This document shows positions 23,436 to 35,396 of a DNA stretch of 64,000 bases, piece by piece. Source of the stretch: Neostapfia colusana (lineage: Eukaryota > Streptophyta > Magnoliopsida > Poales > Poaceae). Every line of letters starts with the position of its first letter. Within the stretch, counting starts at the first letter, position 1. A program made the translations under genes and the position numbers. Under the pieces are notes generated by a model that had not been told where the DNA came from, did no database searches, and saw nothing but the letters and a program-made list of their open reading frames with translations. The DNA is taken from contig JASWHV010000008.1 in NCBI GenBank assembly GCA_030760725.1, forward strand, positions 33,452,720-33,516,719, written 5' to 3'.

Positions 23436-26400
23436 TGACACGACCCCAAGGTCCTGTCGAGCCAGGATCACGCTGAGGGGTGCTGCGTTGCACAGCACCG
23501 TATAACACACGTCAAAGGTACAAAGCGGAAGCGGAAATTTTATTACATAAACAAGTTTATGAACATGTTTACATCAAAATAAGTTTAGTCCACACTCGCG
23601 GGCGTAGACTAAGCATCAAGTGCACGTTCAGCCCTTGAACGTGTCCTTGCTAGCACACACGCACACTAACTCTGCGGCGTGCACGACTCCCACTCGACGG
23701 GGTTCCCCTCCTGGGGTTCCGTCTCCTCTTCGGGAGTCCCTTCCTCATAGAACCCTGCAAAAGCTTCAAACACAAGCAGTGAGCAAGAAGGCTCAGCAAG
23801 TCTGACCCGTCTCACCTAAACATGGAACTTCTACATGAGGGTAATGGGTTACATGAGGTAAAAATCATTTGCAAGGACTCGCCTAATTAGTAGAACCTTA
23901 TTTTCAAGTTTTAGCAGCAGGTTGTGCAGAACTTTACGCTAAGGCACATGAGAGAGCCACAATCAAACAAGAAACGCATTTCTCTCATGTACTTTGCCCA
24001 AAGTTGAAAAGAACTTTAGTTAGCTCTAAGCTACAGCATATCATTAACAATCAGTGTCCAGCTTTCAATCAGCAACATTTTAACATGTGACTAGCCTGTT
24101 CTTTCTACGTCGCGGTACAGTGAACAAGTGGTACTCACTGACCGCGAGGGACGGCGATTATAATCGATTTACACCTGCAGGGTTACCCGAACAACCCGTC
24201 ACGTACGCCCGTACTCGATGTTGCCTACAACAACCATCACGGACGCCGTACGCAACTACCTTTCACTCGTCAGCCAAATATTGAACCGGTCCCATCGTCC
24301 CGAGCAAGAGGTCTCTGCACGCGCATCTCCGTGCCGCCAGCTGATTTACACCTCAAGCTCTCAACCTACCCTCTGAACGACGGGCAATGCCTCAATAACC
24401 AGCTACCCGAGTTACATCAGTTTCCCGGTTCCCATATAGCCGGTAGGTCTTCGGTACTGTTCTAGCTTGTTCAACAGGCCCGCACACGGCTCGGTCCTCA
24501 ATCGACACAAGCGGAGCTACAGCACACAGGCCCCAAAGTCCTGCTGCCCTTACTCTCCGCTCGGTCTCATTTTCTTGCCATGTGTATCATGTGCTATCTC
24601 TACCCGAGCAATGTGCCTCTAGCCTATTCTCGCGAGTAGTTCCAGCTACTCGACTTGTACCGAATCCTACTCTATCCTAGCAATGCAGTAGCTAACGGGG
24701 TTTGCAATCCTAAACCCAACCCATGGTTCTCTTGGCTATGCAGTGGGGCTTCCAATCAAGACTCTAATGCACAGAATAAAGGAAACAAGTATGTGCTCAA
24801 AACAATAAAAATTTGTCAAAAGGTTAATGCAAACCGGAGCTTGCCTTGCTGCTCTTGGTCATAGGCTAGCTGCTCCTACGGAGTGACGAAGTCTAGGACT
24901 TCGGGTTCCTCCTCGACCTTAGCGACTACATGATATAAGACATACATGTATTAATTTAAATGAATTTATTATGTTTGAACTTGTGAAGCTTATAACCTTT
25001 GCTAGACAGACCTAATGACTGTGAAACTTTTACTGTGGCTTGGTTACAACCTAAACAGAGACTTGGTCAAGTTTTAGTTGCAGCAAAGCTCAATTGAGCC
25101 CTCCACAATTAATTATGTCCTTGACCTTAATTAAAGGCTTTTAGGGTGTTCTAAGGACTTTCATGAAACAAACTATGACTTTCTGAAAACTAGATTTTTA
25201 GAGGGTTCTAATGGAGTTGGTCTCACTTAATTTGAAGGTTCCTAACTAAAGATATGAGCTAAACAATTTCAGAGAAAATTCTGAAAATGTTTCTGAACAT
25301 TTTCTATTTTCTTTGGAACAGTTTCACTAATCACACCATTAGGTGGATTAAATGAGCTCAAATGGATCTGAAATTTTTATGGTAGTTCAAGGATATTTTG
25401 GTGAACATCTCAGTAAAATTTCAGGATTTTCCTCCAAAGGATTCTCCAGTTAAAATTCCTAACAGTTTAAATTTGAGGAATTAATTCTGGAGAAATAAGA
25501 AATTTCATGAAGTGAAACTTGATTTTCTGGAAAGTACTCAGAGAGCTGAATCCAGCAAAATTTGGTTCACTCAATTTGGAGCTTTCTAGCCAAAGTTATG
25601 AGGATTTGAAGTTTGAAGGAGATCTGAAAATCGGGGAAAAGTTTAAACTCGTGCGTGGGCCCAGGGGACACGCATCGCACGCCTAGGCGATGGCACATCG
25701 CGGCCCACAAGGATTTTGCGCGCCAGCACACCCGATCCCGGCCGCAGCCGGATCCCGATTCAAAATATCTCCCACTGACAGCTGGGGTCCACCCCCTTCT
25801 TCAACCTCGCGACACCCGCGCTCCGCCGCCGAGGGACCTCGCCGGAGAGCTCGCCGCCGGCTGCTCTACAGCTCCAAACTTCTCAATTCTGGCCGCCCCT
25901 GCCTACTTTTACTCGGGGAACAGGATCCGAGGGTCAGCTGCTCATGACAACGGCCGGAGCATGGTCGGCGACGAGCCGCCACCTCAGAACGACTTTGGCC
26001 ATGTCGGCTGACTACCCTAGCACCTCAGCTACTTGGGAAACCGGTCGGGGAGCATCAGTGGACCTTAGAGAAGGTCGAGATGAGCTCGAGGCAGCTCGGG
26101 GAAGGCCCGAAATAGGTCCTCACCGTGCGCCCGATGCCGCCCGTTCGTTCCGCCATTGGTAGACCTCAAATTACGCCGGGCACAGAGGTTCTCCGGCCCA
26201 GAGTTGTGAAGACAACTTGTGCGTTACCATGTCTAGCTCGTGTGAGAGCGGCCTGAGGCCCTCTAATCCTTTCTAGAGCACGAATTAAATAGAATCGTAC
26301 CCGAAGGTCGTTCTGCACACAGAAAGGGGAAAAATGGAAATTCGCCGCCGGTGAGCAACCACTCGAGCTGTGGCTCGGGGATGAGCAGCACCGGTCACCT

Positions 26401-27470
26401 GCGCTTCCAAGGGTGCCTTGGCTCCGGCGTGACAACGCCCTGGTTGGGCTGTCCACGAGAGCCCGAGGTGCGGCGGTTCCAAGTTCCGAGTTTGATCTTT
26501 CGGCACAGGCGATATCAATCGGTTTCAACCGAATTCTAGCAACGGGGAGGATTGAGGAAGGTCTCTAGTACCTTGCTGGGGCTCTGGAGTGGAAGGAGGG
26601 AGCTGCGATCGGCGTTCTCCGATCAAGTCCGAGCTGCGGAAGTTTTTGGCCGGCGCTGAGTTCTTGCGGGGAAGAACGGTGGTACCTCGGCCGAGGAGGG
26701 GGGCAGGCGCCTTAAGAAGGCTCTGCACCGCCTCACGCCCGCGCGTGGGCAAGCAGCTGGTGGCACGGCGGCTGGCCTCGGTGGCGATCACCGCTGCGGC
26801 TCGGCGACCCGAGTGAAAAAGTCTCAGTCGGTTTGATCTGAGCAGTGGCTGACATGTGGTCCCACCTCCAGTTTTAACCTCTGAAATTTACTCCTAACCA
26901 CTGTTGTAAACAGTGAACCCCATACTACCCTTGGCAATTCAAATTATTCACCCATGAGCCATTTGAATAGATCAAAGTTCAAATGAGGTTTGGTGAATGA
27001 ATTTCAGAACAAGTCCAGTTTGAAATTCAAATAAAGTTTGAATCTCTCCCCCTTAGCTCATGTCAAGATCAACTCCAAATGGAGTGAAAATTGGTGTGTG
27101 AGCTCACAAAAATGTGCTGAGTAAGAATATGCCTTCCACTTTTAAATTCAGGGGATAAAAACAGTTTGAATTTGAATATGGTTTCAAACTGCCCTCTTCC
27201 TATCTATACCCAAAATGACCTCAAAAAGGTTTTGAATTTGGGTGAAACTTGGCATGGTCATCCTTAGCAAAGTGTAGGAGTTTTCATATGTCCAGCCCAT
27301 CTATATCACATGTGGGAAATACCACTTTTGCAATGTGTAAGTTTGTTCTCTAATGAGCATGTTGATAATTGTTACTTTCTCTTCATTTGTGTTCATCATT
27401 CTTCCTCAAATGAGGTGTGTGGTGTGGTGATGAACACTGCAAATGTGTGTCAAAAACTGAGGCCCTTACA
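23436..27470 (-). repeat. 5' LTR of B
   Basis: It pairs with 12067-16104, with scattered single-base differences and very few indels, which suggests recent insertion. The right edge (TGTAAGGGCC on the minus strand) touches H gag at 27471. Confidence 0.92.
23666..26156 (-). pseudogene. LTR micro-gene of B, 5' LTR copy, with a nonsense codon
   Basis: Exon equivalents on the minus strand start at ATG 26156, with exon 2 at 24925-24845 (81 nt) and exon 3 at 23754-23666 (89 nt). Compared with the shared LTR, exon 2 has a GAG-to-TAG change (24876-24878), so this copy cannot make the full product. Splice-site motifs are retained. Confidence 0.4.
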
Positions 27471-28002
27471 ATATGCGTCAGACTACATCTCCACTGAAGA
27501 GAAGAAGTGGGAACATTTCTATGGGGGGTTACACCCCGAGATGAAGACACACCTCGTTCAGTGGAATCGCGGCACCTTCAACGACCTAGTCAATGCCGCG
27601 GTTATGCAAGAGGACGCTCAGCGAGAGTTGGCAGCTGAGAAGAGGAAGCGCAGCGCTTCACCTAGCAGTGGGGGTGGCGCTCCCCAGAAGTACCGCATGG
27701 TGTATCGGACACCATCCGGGCAGCAGTGGCATCCACCGGAGCGACCTCAGCGATTCGGGGGACGTCCTTTTCAAGCACCCCCGTTCCGACCGCCGATGCC
27801 ACCACCAAGACAGCAGCAGCAGCAGCAGACGGCACCCCGGGCGTTTCCACCGCCACAACGCACCCCGGGTTTCTGTCCACCGATCAGCGGGGAGCCGCCC
27901 CGTTTCACTTGCTTCACGTGTGGCCAGGCGGGCCACTTCGCGAAGGACTGTCCCCAGGGGCAGCAGAGCAGCGGGCAAGCCCAGATCCAGGGCGGTGCTT
28001 GA
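27471..28002 (+). pseudogene. Carboxy half of H gag with zinc knuckle
   Basis: The frame enters mid-gag (YASDYISTEEKKWEHFYGG), directly after the B LTR, and matches the central gag core of A. A Pro/Arg/Gln-rich linker and one CCHC knuckle CFTCGQAGHFAKDC follow. It ends at TGA 28000-28002. The protease frame continues in the same phase straight after, so the TGA is either a mutated Arg codon (CGA to TGA, as in B) or, less likely, a readthrough stop. The amino half of gag and its start are absent. Confidence 0.88.
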
Positions 28003-30525
28003 GGCCGACCTCCGATCAAGAAGGTTGATCAGCGGACTGGGGGCGTCCGCAACCTCAACAATGATGACGCCCCAGAGGGAGACAACGTGCTGGCGGGTAC
28101 GTTTACTCTCAACAATCAAGCCATCATCATACTGTTTGATTTTGGTGCAACCCACAGCTTTATAAGTGCATCATATGTGGATAAGCATCAAATGCAAGTC
28201 TTCCCAACCGACTGCACCTATATGATCTGCTCACCGGGAGGGAAGATCTCAGCAAATATGATGATCCCAAAGGCAACGCTGTGCTTAGGTGGGAAAATAT
28301 ATCCCACCACCTTGATAATCCTTATGGGGCAAAAGATTGATGCAATCTTAGGGATGTCATGGCTACAATACCATGGCGCTATCCTGGAGTCTCGGACACG
28401 GACGGTTCATTTAAAATCTCCATTTCACCATCCACATTCCATGGTGTTAGACATGCCAGTTTGGGAAATTTCGGCAATTAATAATGCTGAAGCTCTCAAT
28501 TTAGAGGACATCCCTGTAGTCCGGGAGTACCCCGACGTGTTCCCGGATGATCTTCCGGGTATGCCACCTGAGCGGGATGTCGAGTTTAAGATTGAGCTTG
28601 CATCCGGGACTACGCCCATATCACGGAGACCATACGAGATGGCTCCAAATGAGCTGGCTGAATTAAAAGAACAGCTCAATGATCTGTTGAGCAAAGGTTT
28701 CATTAGGCCGAGCTCCTCGCCTTGGGGACGCTCGGCGCTATTTTTGAAGAAGAAGGATGAAACCTTGAGGCTGTGTGTGGACTACCGGCCGCTCAACGCC
28801 GTCACCATCAAGAATAAGTACCCACTGCCCCGCATCGACATATTGTTTGATCAACTGGTGGGTGCAAGTGTGTTCTCCAAGATGGACCTTCGCTCTGGAT
28901 ATCATCAGATCAAGATCTGGGCGGAGGATATCCCGAAGACGGTCTTCTCGACGAGATATGGATTATATGAATACCTCGTCATGTCCTTTGGTCTCATAAA
29001 CGCTCCAGCCCATTTCATGTATCTCATGAACTCGGTGTTCATGCCGGAGCTAGACAAGTTCGTGGTTGTGTTCATCGATGATATCTTGGTTTACTCCAAG
29101 ACAGAAGCCGAACATGCCGAACACTTGAGGATCGTTCTTCAACGATTGCGAGACCATAAGCTCTACGCCAAGTTCAGCAAATGCGAGTTTTGGATCAGCC
29201 AAGTGCCATTCTTGGGACATATCATCTCAGTGGAAGGCATTGCGGTTGACCCAAGCAAAATAGAGCAAGTGCTGAAATGGAAAGCTCCAACTTCAGTTCA
29301 TGAAGTCAGAAGCTTCCTCGGGTTAGCGGGATACTGTCGGAGATTTGTTCCAAGCTTCTCCAAGCTCGCTAAACCGATGACAGAATTGCTGATGAAGGGA
29401 ACAAAATATGTTTGGAACCCGGCGTGTGAAGGAGCTCTCCATGCATTGGTGAAGCATCTCACCACAGCCCCGGTCTTAGCTCAACCGGATACAACCAAGC
29501 CCTTTGGCGTGTATTGTGACGCGTCTGGTATTGGGCTCGGCTGCGTGTTGATGCAGGAAGGACGTGTGGTCGCATATGGCTCACGCCAACTTCGGAACCA
29601 TGAGCAGCACTACCCGACTCATGATCTTGAGCTTGCTGCAGTGGTTTTGGTGCTGAAAATGTGGAGGCACTATCTCCTGGGGAATCTGGTGCATCTCTAC
29701 ACCGACCACAAGAGCTTGAAATACATTTTCACCCAGAAGGAGCTGAACATGAGGCAACGGAGGTGGTTAGAACTGATCAAAGATTATGAAATTGAGATTC
29801 ACTACCACCCCGGCAAGGCGAATGTGGTTGCCGACGTGCTGAGTCGGAAATCACATGTCCATCACCTCACCATTACACCGGTGGAGGAGGAAGAGCCGAG
29901 TTTATACTTGGTCCCTTATGGATCGCTTTACAACCTTGCCGTCATCCCTACTATTAGGGAGGACATCATTGCAGCTCAGAGGACTGATAAAGGCATGGCA
30001 CATCTCCGGAGACGGATAGACAACGGGGAGATCAAGTGTTTCTGGAAGGATGAGGAGGGGACGCTATGGTTCAATGACCGCATAGTCGTACCCCGGGATA
30101 TGGAACTGAGGAGAAAGATCCTCGATGAAGCTCACTTGTCTAAATACTCCATTCATCCGGGCAGCAACAAGATGTACCAAGATTTGAAAAAGAAATTTTG
30201 GTGGACGCGGATGAAGCGGGAGGTAGCGCAATACGTATCCGAGTGTGATACGTGTAGACGAGTGAAAGCTGATCATATGAAGAAATCAGGGCTGCTGCAA
30301 CCCCTGAAGATCCCGGCATGGAAATGGGAAGGTGTGAGCATGGATTTCATTGTGGGATTACCCCTAACTTCCAACAAACATGATTCCATTTGGGTAATCA
30401 TTGACCGGTTAACCAAGACGGCTCACTTCATCCCGGTGAATACACGTTACAATGCCGGCAAATATGCGGAGCTGTACATAGCGAAGATTCTATGCTTACA
30501 TGGGGTACCCAAGACCATCATCTAA
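28003..30525 (+). pseudogene. H protease-RT-RNase H-integrase, broken by stop
   Basis: The frame is open from 28003. The protease active-site triplet has Phe where Ser/Thr is expected ([10 protein letters not shown], codon 28141-28143). RT keeps [10 protein letters not shown] and FIDDILVYS. RNase H keeps [14 protein letters not shown] and YTDHKSL. Integrase has the His-His-Cys-Cys zinc end ([15 protein letters not shown]) and first catalytic Asp (MDFIVGLP). A TAA at 30523-30525 falls one codon before the second catalytic Asp and separates the rest of integrase. Replication roles are known for the family; this copy is inactive. Confidence 0.9.
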
Positions 30526-31446
30526 GATCGAGGTGCATTATTTGTATCTCGCTTTTGGGAGCAGCTACACGCTGCTTTGGGTACTAAGCTGATTAGGAGC
30601 TCCGCCTACCACCCTCAGACAGATGGCCAAACAGAGAGGGTGAATCAAGTTCTGGAAGACATGTTGAGAGCATGTGCCATCCACCATGGTAGGAACTGGG
30701 ATGATCACCTACCATTGGCGGAATTCTTGTACAACAACGGCTATCAGGCAAGTATCAAGATGGCACCCTACGAAGCTCTCTACGGTCGAAAATGCCACAC
30801 CCCGTTAAACTGGTGCGAGTCCGGTGAAAGGGTCACGTTCAGGGTTGATGTGGTGAACAACGCCGAAGAGGGCGTTTGGACGATTCAAGCTAATTTCAAG
30901 GCCGCTCAATCCCGGAAAAAGAGCTACGCTGATAAGAGGCGTAGGCCGTTGCACTTCGACATCGGTGAACACGTGTACCTCTGCGTCTCTCCGATGAAGG
31001 GTTTGCACCGGTCTGGTGTGAAAGGGAAGCTCGCTCCCCGTTTCATTGGACCCTATGCTATCACCAAAAAGTGTGGACCAGCGGCGTATAGACTGGAGCT
31101 ACCGGCATACCTTGCTGGTATCCATGACGTTTTTCATGTTTCGCAACTGCGAAAATGTTTAAAGCATATAGCTGCCGTTCCTACCGAAGACATCGGCGAG
31201 CTGAAATCAGATTTAACGTATGAGGAATATCCGGTGGCAATTCTTGATGAGAAAGCTCAAACCACACGTAGCCAAACGCTGTGGTTCTACAAGATACTCT
31301 GGAGCAACTACACCGCCGAAGAAGCGACGTGGGAGAGCGAGGAATTCCTTCGCTCAAATTACCCGGAGTTCATGGCACCTCAGCACGGTAAGTCCCTATT
31401 ACATCACCATCTCTTCTTTTGTAATCTCGGGACGAGATTCTTTTAA
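30526..31446 (+). pseudogene. H integrase C-terminal part and chromodomain
   Basis: The same frame continues after the stop: DRGALFVS with the second Asp, QTDGQTERVNQ with the catalytic Glu, the APRFIGPY region, and a chromodomain ([24 protein letters not shown]). It runs through the pre-PPT hairpin and ends at TAA 31444-31446 in the purine tract. Confidence 0.9.
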
Positions 31447-31456
31447 GGGGGAGGGA
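31423..31456 (+). other. Hairpin and polypurine tract of H
   Basis: AATCTCG/CGAGATT stem with GGA loop at 31423-31439, then AAGGGGGAGGGA up to 31456, abutting the LTR start. The stop codon of pol lies inside this region. Confidence 0.85.
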
Positions 31457-34400
31457 TGTAAAAGCCCAAGAAACGGGACTTGCAAAAACTTTTATATATT
31501 CATGAAAGTGTTGGCATGTGCAATAAAACTTTACGTTCAGTTTGAACTAAAAAGCTCACTCCAAGGAGAGGAGGGCCATTTTCAAAAAGGAAAAATTCAA
31601 ACTGTGGTTCAAGCAGTGGTATTTGCATTGACCAACTCAAAGATCAGAGGGCATATTCAAACTCTACAGGTTCAAATTATGAGGGAGGCAAATTTTGAGA
31701 AGATTTGGAGGTCCTTTGATAGGTATATCAAAGAGATTTGTGAATTTTTATTGAAATTAGAATTCAAATTTGAAACTGTGGCACAAATTGTCAAACGGCC
31801 AAATGGTTTTTGAATTTGGATCCCTCATAGCTGAATTTGCAATGTGTCAAAATTTGGAGATCTTTTTGGACAGAGGGGAGCTGCGGGCCCCAATTGTCAT
31901 TGAGAGAGGAGGGATAAAACTTACTGCCTAAGTCAGCCGGTTCCATGGTTCACACCCAAGCGCGCTGCTCTCTCCCGCGAGCTGCCACCGCGCTGTCGAC
32001 CGAAGACCCGGAAGCACCTCCCGAGCTGCTTAGGGGATCGATTTTTCTCTGCTTTTATCACCTCCACCGAGAGCACAGTGCCCCACACCGCCTCACAGCT
32101 GCTGCTAAACGATCACTGCGTGTCCTCGGCGATAAACGCGACCGCACGGAGGAGCGCTGTCGGTTCACCGCAGCCGGGCTGCTCCACCCTGTGGCACGAT
32201 GACATAAGCTGCCCCACAGCACCGCCGGACCTCCCTTAGCGTGGCAGAAGCAAGAACAGGGCGCTAGCTCCGTCGGAACATCAGCGTCGAGCTGATTTTC
32301 CTCCACGGAACCGAGGGGAGCCGCCGCGACAGAAACTCGCCGCCCAGCCACCACAGAGAATCTCCCGTCGTGCTGTAAAAGCGAAAAGGTGCGCCTGTGA
32401 ACCATCTTGCTCCACCGCAACCCCGGCTGCCTGTCTCAGATGGTGCTCGCCGGAATTCCATTTCTACCGGCGACATGCAATAATAACCGAGGGGAGAAAC
32501 TCAGCAAATTCGCCTCACACACCAAACCACTCCTCACCAGACCTGGAAACCTAGCTGTAGACGTTCGTGCGAGCACGTGGGATCAAGAATGGGGGAGAAC
32601 CGTTGAGGAAACACGCAGTTCTTCGAGTTTTTCCAGTTTTCCCTGGGTCGCACGGTGAGCCCATAGTTGCCGACGTTTCTCGCGAGATCAGATTTCTGGA
32701 CGTTGCTCTCTAGGTCATGGCGATGCTGTAGGAGCTAACCGGAGCAAGGTTGGGGCAGTGCAGTGCCCTAGCGACGCCGCTGAAGTTACTGCAGATACTG
32801 TCGCCGTCGTGCCTAGGTTTCCGGCCATCCTCGATCCGAGGTAGGGCAGGCAACGTGTTCCTCGCGCAAAAATGTGCAGTAGCGGCAAAAATCAGCAAGT
32901 TCCCGGGGCTGGAACCCAGTCCTGGCAAGAGCTCCGGCGAGCTCGGCGGCGGGGCCGCGCGGGTGGCTGGAAGAAGACGAACGAGGGAGGCCCCACTCGT
33001 CAGCGGCTGGGAGTAAAGGTGCGGGATTTTCTGTGGTCCAGGATCCAGTGTGGCTGCACGGGAAGGAGTCTGTAGCCCCATGTGGCTCAGCTCCAGTGGT
33101 CGACACGTGTGCGATCGACCCACCCGCAGGATTTAACATTTTGGAATTTCCAGTTTTAGTTCAAACTTCAAATGCATAGAACTTTTGCTAGGAAACTCCA
33201 AATTTGATGAACCAAAATTTGCTGAACTCGGGATTCTGAGTACTTTCCAGCAATACCAATTTCAGCCCATGAAACTTAATAGTCTTCCAGAATTAAATCC
33301 CTAAATTCAAACTGTTAGGAATTTTATCTGGAGAACTACTTCATGAAAAATTCTGAAATTTGGTTGAGAGCTTCATTGGAAAATCATTGAGTCACAGTAA
33401 AATTTTCAGAAGCATCCAAGTTCATTTAGTCCCCCTAATTGGGTGATTAAGTGAACTGCCCTGAGAAAATAGAAAAATGTACAGAAACATTTTTCAGATT
33501 TTTCTCAAATCTTAATTAGGGCATAACTTTCAGTAGAATGCGTCAAATGACATGAAACCAATTCCATTGGAACCCTCTCAAATTCTAATTTCCAGAAAGT
33601 AATGGTGGGAGCCATGAAAACACATGGAATTACTTAGAGGCTCAAATAATGACCATATAGGCTTTTATTTGTACAAGGCTCAAATAAACTTTGTGTCAAC
33701 TGAAACTTGGTCAAGACTCTGGTTAGGATCCTACCAAGCCCCCATAAAAATTTCAGAACCAAAGGGGAGGGATAGCTAGAGTTATTAGTAATTAAGTATT
33801 CAAGTTTACACATTGCATTTAAATTGACATGTAGTATTACATTAACGTGTAGTCGCTGAAGGCGAAGAGACTCCGGAAGTGCTGGACTTCCTTCTTCCGG
33901 ACGAAGACCTAACCACTGATAAGCAGCAACAAGGCAAGCCCCGGTTTGCATTAAGCCTTTTATAAATTCTTACTTTGTTTACATACGTAGTGTGAAGTGT
34001 GTATGTGCATTAGGTGTAGAATGGATGAATACCAGCTGCATAACCAAAATTTTCCCCAAGAGTGAGGGTAGTGTCTAGGGCCTCGAGTAGACAGGCTATG
34101 CTTAATGATTCATAGGACTTCGGTACAAGTCGAGTAGTGGGAATCTACTCGCGAGTTAGGCTTGGAACACACGGGTTGGTTCGAGTGACGTGAGATCACT
34201 TTAGTAATGAATATGAGAGTAGGCAGGGGTTAGGGCGCAGCAAGAGGAAATCTTGTGTGCGCAGCCCTGTCCGTGCCGATTGAGGACCGATCCCTGTGCG
34301 GCCCTGCTGAGCAAGTATTGAACGTACCGATGGCATATCAGATATATGGGCCCCGATAAACCGATGTAACCTAAACCTCCGGGCGTCGAGGCATAGCACA

Positions 34401-35313
34401 CCGATTTATAGGTGTAGGTTGAGGGCAGCAAGGTGGAAATCTGCTAACGGGCATAGAGAGATGCTCCGTGTAGGGAACCTCCTGCTCGTTTCGGTGCGAC
34501 CGGTTCGATGTTTGGGCTGTTGGGTGAAAGGTTGTCCCGTACGACATCGAGTGAGCGTGCTGTGCAGCTCCACGGATGGGCGTATGTGACGTGCTCTTTC
34601 GGTATCCCTGCAGGTCTATATAGAGTCGATTTGCCGTCCCTCACGGTGACGAGTACCACTTGTTCACTGCGTCATAACGTTGATAATTTATGGAATGTTA
34701 TGCTTCAATATTGCTGTTATGATATAATTGTATTGTTACATGTGTACCACCAAATATTGCTTACCAAATTTCAGATTCCCGAACTGTTAACTTGTTTCTA
34801 AAAAGATGAATTAAGGATGAAATGGTAGGCGTGTCCATTTGCTGCAATGTTACTATCCTATGTTCATTGTACACCTCATGTAGAGTTTCATGCCTAGGTG
34901 AGTCGGTTAAGTCTTGTTGAGCCATCGTGCTCAGGGTTGCAGCTTAAGTGTTTTTCAGGTGAAGAGCCACCCACGGACTCGGTGTACGAGTCCACCAGCG
35001 AGGGTTACCCTCCGTCGGGGACCACGGCTGAGTGGGAGCAGTACACGCCGCGCTGAGCTGAGGAGTGCAGCTAGTGTGGGTTGCCCTAGGGCTGGGCAAC
35101 TGACTTTTGCTAGATAGGCGGGCGTGAGTTGTAGAAAAGTAGACTTCCACTGTGTAATAAAGACAATAGTTTGTAACTGAGTATTGTACCGTTTGTACAG
35201 TTCAGTTGGTTTCTCATGTAATATATTGTGTCCTTATGACGTGTGCTGTCGGGTGTCGCATCGTGCGGCACCACCCTCTGCGATCCTGGATGAGCGGATC
35301 CCGGTCCGCCACA
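31457..35313 (+). repeat. 3' LTR of H
   Basis: TGTAAAAGCCCAAG to GCCACA, 3857 bp, pairs with 2352-6220. GAAAA follows. Confidence 0.92.
32717..35056 (+). pseudogene. LTR micro-gene of H, 3' LTR copy
   Basis: Exon 1 starts at ATG 32717 (MAM...), two codons ahead of the 5' copy's start. It is closed at once by TAG (32729-32731), a changed Leu codon. Exon 2 (33853-33933, 81 nt) and exon 3 (34959-35056, 98 nt) remain open with the same splice motifs, AAG|GCAAGC and TTTTTCAG. The C-terminal AEWEQYTPR is kept. Loss in exon 1 only is consistent with decay of an older functional unit. Confidence 0.4.
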
Positions 35314-35318
35314 GAAAA
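35314..35318. repeat. Target-site duplication of H, right copy (GAAAA)
   Basis: Matches 2347-2351. Confidence 0.85.
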
Positions 35319-35396
35319 TGCTTCTAAACGGATCAAAATCGGGGTAAGGACAGAAGAGTCTGTTCTGCACAGCAAAGAGAACAGCTGAAGGAGCAA
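35319..35396 (+). other. Continuation of the outer G leader
   Basis: Follows the H target duplication and continues the leader sequence interrupted at 2351. Too short and diverged for more. Confidence 0.45.

Larger units (their letters stand above)
12067..27470 (-). mobile_element. Element B: full-length 15.4 kb chromovirus, reverse strand
   Basis: Two LTRs (4038 and 4035 bp) that look almost identical enclose, on the minus strand, PBS, leader, extra ORF, gag-pol and polypurine tract. It is inserted in the gag of H: H coding sequence resumes at 27471. The left flank is another B internal region (copy A), so no target duplication can be read. Lesions: two nonsense codons in the extra ORF, a one-base insertion at the end of gag, a one-base loss before integrase, and a replaced RNase H aspartate. 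Confidence 0.92.
2352..35313 (+). mobile_element. Element H: Ty3/gypsy chromovirus interrupted by a B-family array
   Basis: H has two 3.86-3.87 kb LTRs (2352-6220, 31457-35313), a PBS, leader, part of gag, pro-pol and a polypurine tract. It is flanked by a GAAAA duplication. Between leader (to 7523) and mid-gag (from 27471) sits a ~19.9 kb reverse-strand array of family B. The amino-terminal half of H gag is missing at that place, so insertion was followed by a deletion. Its LTR copies differ by many substitutions and small indels, clearly more than the two B LTRs, which fits H being the older, host element. Confidence 0.9.
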
